Positions 62,501-64,000 of a stretch of 64,000 nt of DNA are shown one piece after another (the stretch's first letter is position 1; every line of letters starts with the position of its first letter). The notes beneath the pieces are model-generated. The model searched no databases. It had not been told where the DNA came from and saw nothing but the letters and a program-made list of their open reading frames with translations. This DNA comes from Salinimicrobium tongyeongense (lineage in GTDB: Bacteria; Bacteroidota; Bacteroidia; Flavobacteriales; Flavobacteriaceae). Both the position numbers and the translations under genes were made by a program. The stretch spans positions 434,001 to 498,000 of the forward strand of contig NZ_CP069620.1 in NCBI RefSeq assembly GCF_026109735.1. The letters run 5' to 3'.

Positions 62501-64000
62501 GCAACACGGCTACCTGTAGCTTTGATGTAACTGTAACTGACAATGAAGATCCAACGATCACTTCAGTATCAAACATTACTGAAAATGTAGATGTAGCTTC
62601 CTGTTCTGCAACTGTGGAATACGAACTACCGACTGCCACTGATAATTGCGAAGGTGTGGAAGTAACTTTAACTGAAGGTTTAGCTTCAGGATCTGAATTC
62701 CCGCTAGGTGAAACTACAGTGACCTACACTGCGACTGACGCTTCAGGAAATGAAGTAAGCACTACTTTCACTGTGACTGTAGTTGATAATATCGCTCCGG
62801 AAATTGTTTGTGTAAATGACATTTTTGACACTGTAGCTTCAGGCTCCACAACTGCCGTTATTACTTACGACGCACCGGTTGCTTCCGATAACTGTGAGTT
62901 TACAGTTGAACAAACAGCAGGATTAGCTTCAGGAAGTGAGTTCCCGCTTGGAACCACTACCAACACTTTTGTTGTGACCGACGGTGCAGGAAACACTGCT
63001 ACCTGTAGTTTTGATGTAGTGATCACCGATGATGAAGATCCGACCCTTGAGTGTCCTGCTCCTATCAATGTAAATGTTGATGCAGGAATCTGTGGCGCGG
63101 TGGTGGAATTCACCACTCCGGAAGGTTTTGACAACTCAGGTGACGTAACGGTGACCCAGATTGCAGGTCCGGTTTCTGGTTCAGTTTTCCCAGTGGGAAC
63201 TAGCACGGTGACTTTCCAGGTGGAAGATGCTTCAGGCAACACTGCAACCTGCAGCTTTGATGTAACTGTAACTGATAATGAAGCTCCTGAAATCACTTCA
63301 GTATCTAACATTACTGAAAATGTTGATGTAGCTTCCTGTTCCGCAACCGTGGAATACGAACTACCGACTGCCACTGATAACTGCGAAGGAGTGGAAGTAA
63401 CTTTAACTGAAGGTTTAGCTTCAGGTTCTGAATTTCCATTAGGAGAAACTACAGTGACCTACACTGCGACCGACGCTTCAGGAAATGAAGTGACCACTAC
63501 TTTCACTGTGACTGTGGTGGACAACATCGCTCCGGAAATTGTTTGTGTAAATGACATTTTTGAGGCTGTAGCTTCTGGCTCAACAACTGCCGTGGTGACT
63601 TACGACGCACCGGTGGCATCTGATAACTGTGAGTTCACTGTGGAACAAACCGCCGGATTGGCTTCAGGTTCTGAGTTTCCATTAGGAACTACTACCAACA
63701 CTTTTGTAATAACCGATGCTGCCGGAAACACTGCTACCTGTAGCTTTGATGTAGTGATTACTGATGATGAAGATCCGACCCTTGAGTGCCCTGCTCCTAT
63801 CAATGTAAATGTTGATGCCGGTATTTGTGGTGCCGTGGTTGAATTCTCAACTCCGGAAGGTTTTGACAACTCAGGTGAGGTGACTGTGATCCAGATTGCA
63901 GGTCTGGTTTCAGGGGAAACTTTCCCTGTGGGAATTACTACAGTGACTTTCCAGGTGGAAGATGCTTCAGGAAATACTGCTACCTGTAGTTTTGATTTAA
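56515..64000 (+). CDS. Giant HYR-repeat surface adhesin (partial, 3' end off window)
   Basis: From ATG at 56515 the frame is open to the window edge (2,495 codons). A signal peptide is followed by a unique region of about 380 residues (VLFAGLYWTGRTGDNVANYK, YYGGWGMIVIYENQQMNLRD). A DUF11-like domain follows (AVPGEEITYNIDLYNRGSEE), then Ig-like segments. From residue 868 three HYR (hyalin) domains repeat as a 245-residue unit. HYR domains are adhesion modules of Bacteroidota cell-surface proteins, usually exported by T9SS; the sorting tail lies beyond the window. Confidence 0.9.
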   Translation, partial: MKQNYAKQFSAINPGNLFTLFLVLFGSVLQMSAQVRQPFIQTTSEDSPNRKIYNIKGDFTMIGNTNMTLWDYSNERMNSNNYMVEVDADEVENTSNSSSATLTFSNENGASPECSNVLFAGLYWTGRTGDNVANYKKSKVKFRGPGTSYQDIQAISYNVPGDNNMYAAYAEVTDIVKAGGTGEYWVADMAVSEGNGGSTGYYGGWGMIVIYENQQMNLRDVTVFNGYAYVQGNATRQYEIPVSGFNTAQAGDINMKLGMMAGEGDRGISGDYFSIKKRNGNSWQALSHGLNSTDNFFNSSIQTSGARNPNRLNNTGVDISMFNIDNHNNQVIGNNQTSTTFRYGSTQDTYIILNMAMSVDAYTPDFEAVTSIGQTTAVPGEEITYNIDLYNRGSEEIENAKITIPVPFNLEYVGNETHFNGQVPSPNNVTYDPSLGANGSIIWDIGTLSLPADRSNILGNLNLNFKVTEDCAILKNSSCGHQFQIPFTGTLSGKGAITGATFTDKGLIQGYQNNGSCEMQPITSPLLIDIDASNFIQNNCQATPDELSFSTCDTQSGFSVSDIQSYFPQGSRFYDSYPVTSGSTQITGNFPATAGTTQYYAILKGSNTCYIPFSITIDEITSVPVVENVSYCINEQAAALTATPSKSNYSLFYYTSEDGEPLNTITPSTAEAGEFIYYVAEGESLNCISPNKATITVSITGKPEATPPSNIEIEGCGTEFDSSTIPGYSTQLTAITQNVFENLGGTITSEKDIQKVEYLDNLESSVPAVITRTFRITSECGSVDVQQVIKVKDTTAPEAISLQDVTAQCAADVEAPVTTDNCDGELTATTTDPVSYTEQGTYSITWTFTDNSGNKNTVVQKVIIKDTIAPEITCTNDIFDTVASGSTTAVVTYDAPVASDNCEFTVEQTEGLASGAEFPLGTTTNTFVVTDAAGNTATCSFDVTITDDEDPTLECPAPINVNVDAGICGAVVEFSTPEGFDNSGDVTVTQIAGPVSGSVFPVGITTVTFQVEDASGNTATCSFDVTVTDNEAPEITSVANITQNVDVASCSATVGYELPTATDNCEGVTVALTEGLASGSEFPLGVTEVIYTAIDAAGNKVTTTFTVTVIDNIAPEITCTNDIFETVVAGGTTAVVTYDAPVASDNCSYTVEQTAGLASGSEFPLGTTTNTFVVTDAAGNTASCSFDVVITDDEDPTLECPAPINVNVDAGICGAVVEFATPEGFDNSGDVTVTQIAGLVSGETFPVGTTTVTFQVEDASGNTATCSFEVTVTDNEAPEITSVSNITENVDVASCSATVEYELPTATDNCEGVEVTLTEGLASGSEFPLGETTVTYTATDASGNEVSTTFTVTVVDNIAPEITCTDDIFDTVASGSTTAVVTYDAPVASDNCSYTVEQTAGLASGSEFPLGTTTNTFVVTDAAGNTASCSFDVTITDDEDPTLECPAPINVNVDAGICGAVVEFATPEGSDNSGAVTVTQIAGPVSGEVFPVGTTTVTFEVEDASGNTATCSFDVTVTDNEDPTITSVSNITENVDVASCSATVEYELPTATDNCEGVEVTLTEGLASGSEFPLGETTVTYTATDASGNEVSTTFTVTVVDNIAPEIVCVNDIFDTVASGSTTAVITYDAPVASDNCEFTVEQTAGLASGSEFPLGTTTNTFVVTDGAGNTATCSFDVVITDDEDPTLECPAPINVNVDAGICGAVVEFTTPEGFDNSGDVIVTQIAGPVSGETFPVGTTTVTFQVEDASGNTATCSLEVTVTDNEDPTITSIANITENVDVASCSAIVEYELPTATDNCEGVTVTLTEGLASGSEFPLGVTEVTYTATDASGNEVSTTFTVTVVDNIAPEIVCVNDIFDTVGENGTTAVVTYEAPVASDNCSYTVEQTAGLASGSEFPLGTTTNTFVVTDTAGNTASCSFDVTITDDEDPSLECPAPINANVDAGICGAVVEFSTPEGFDNSGAVTVTQIAGPVSGEVFPVGTTTVTFQVKDASGNTATCSFDVTVTDNEDPTITSVSNITENVDVASCSATVEYELPTATDNCEGVEVTLTEGLASGSEFPLGETTVTYTATDASGNEVSTTFTVTVVDNIAPEIVCVNDIFDTVASGSTTAVITYDAPVASDNCEFTVEQTAGLASGSEFPLGTTTNTFVVTDGAGNTATCSFDVVITDDEDPTLECPAPINVNVDAGICGAVVEFTTPEGFDNSGDVTVTQIAGPVSGSVFPVGTSTVTFQVEDASGNTATCSFDVTVTDNEAPEITSVSNITENVDVASCSATVEYELPTATDNCEGVEVTLTEGLASGSEFPLGETTVTYTATDASGNEVTTTFTVTVVDNIAPEIVCVNDIFEAVASGSTTAVVTYDAPVASDNCEFTVEQTAGLASGSEFPLGTTTNTFVITDAAGNTATCSFDVVITDDEDPTLECPAPINVNVDAGICGAVVEFSTPEGFDNSGEVTVIQIAGLVSGETFPVGITTVTFQVEDASGNTATCSFDL
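61039..61678 (+). repeat. 640-bp perfectly identical block, copy 1
   Basis: Bases 61039-61678 are identical to 62509-63148 throughout; both ends are defined by mismatches. The offset is 1,470 bp, two super-repeat units. Other unit pairs are visibly less alike at synonymous sites. Confidence 0.9.
62509..63148 (+). repeat. 640-bp perfectly identical block, copy 2
   Basis: This is the partner of the block at 61039-61678. The first differences on either side are at 62508 and 63149. Confidence 0.9.

Larger units (their letters stand above)
59116..64000 (+). repeat. 735-bp tandem super-repeat array in the adhesin
   Basis: ATCGCTCC, encoding I-A-P at the start of each unit, occurs at 59116, 59851, 60586, 61321, 62056, 62791 and 63526. 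Spacing is exactly 735 bp each time (245 codons, three HYR modules). Six full units and 475 bp of a seventh are in the window. The unit has not gained or lost one base in any copy. Confidence 0.95.

Noticed and set aside
59190-63869. Long antisense ORFs (up to 186 codons) on the minus strand across the adhesin repeats
   Set aside because: They recur with the 735-bp repeat period and encode Ser/Thr/Val-rich products that are the exact shadow of the HYR coding frame. Composition, not selection, explains them.
59116-64000. CRISPR-like or satellite array
   Set aside because: Repeat unit is 735 bp, coding throughout and in frame; there are no short direct repeats with unique spacers.

Overview
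The window looks like a chromosomal segment from a marine or saline Flavobacteriaceae (Bacteroidota) close to the Gramella/Salegentibacter type. The evidence is the gene set (fused ResB/CcsA cytochrome c maturation protein, DUF349, DUF2911, DUF3822, LptA/OstA-like protein, zinc-less DnaX), TAnnTTTG-type -7 promoter boxes, few Shine-Dalgarno sequences, and a giant HYR-repeat surface protein. No rRNA, tRNA or CRISPR array was seen. This identification is inference from gene content.

Layout. 1-371: start of a porin running off the left edge. 669-4417: TVP38 membrane protein, two small enzymes/hypotheticals and class I aldolase. 4486-8000: small membrane protein, RimO and a serine/alanine-glyoxylate aminotransferase, punctuated by three related CCTGTGAGG-type hairpins. 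8040-12939: glyoxylate shunt (aceB-aceA) facing a divergent ScfR/RamB-type regulator, with TTCGC-type palindromes between them. 13290-15800: YqhD-like alcohol dehydrogenase, nitroreductase and a TetR regulator, with two copies of an AATGAAyGTTCATT operator. 16152-24729: a CYP152-type fatty-acid peroxygenase, OstA-like protein, class III aminotransferase, TPR protein, tandem DUF368 (PopT-like) transporters and aroE. 24842-28725: a DUF349 protein whose terminator is split by an IS3-family (IS150-like) element. 28815-32015: the fused cytochrome c maturation protein. 32143-35845: tightly overlapping DUF2520, KDO-phosphate phosphatase, SMR exporter, UbiA prenyltransferase and Maf genes, then a small MscS channel. 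35901-41209: PIG-L deacetylase, a 35-residue membrane peptide, Na+/solute symporter and Gfo/Idh/MocA oxidoreductase, all translationally coupled. 41310-45823: DUF2911, an AT-rich two-gene insert (DUF1828 and partner), kdsB and a RecD-like helicase. 45934-48332: a four-gene operon including rsmD. 48319-48672: RNase P RNA, with three palindromic GATAGCTATC elements in its helices. 48824-55478: dnaX, miaE, and a convergent pdxH-sixA-ppk1-ppx run. 55980-64000: a small secreted protein followed by a giant adhesin, open to the right edge, with an exact 735-bp super-repeat.

How the genes work together. Glyoxylate-shunt enzymes plus the RamB-like regulator suggest growth on acetate or fatty acids. 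The TetR-nitroreductase-YqhD unit looks like aldehyde/electrophile detoxification. kdsC and kdsB lie 10 kb apart and serve LPS KDO synthesis, with OstA-like and PopT-like genes also acting on the envelope. The ppk1-ppx-sixA run handles polyphosphate.

The strongest unusual signals are the IS caught inside a terminator hairpin (the uninterrupted site can be rebuilt exactly), the exact 735-bp HYR super-repeat with a 640-bp identical block at 1,470 bp spacing, the palindrome-expanded RNase P RNA, and two regulator/operator systems readable from sequence alone. I found no clear new defence system; the AT-rich DUF1828 pair is the best candidate for one.
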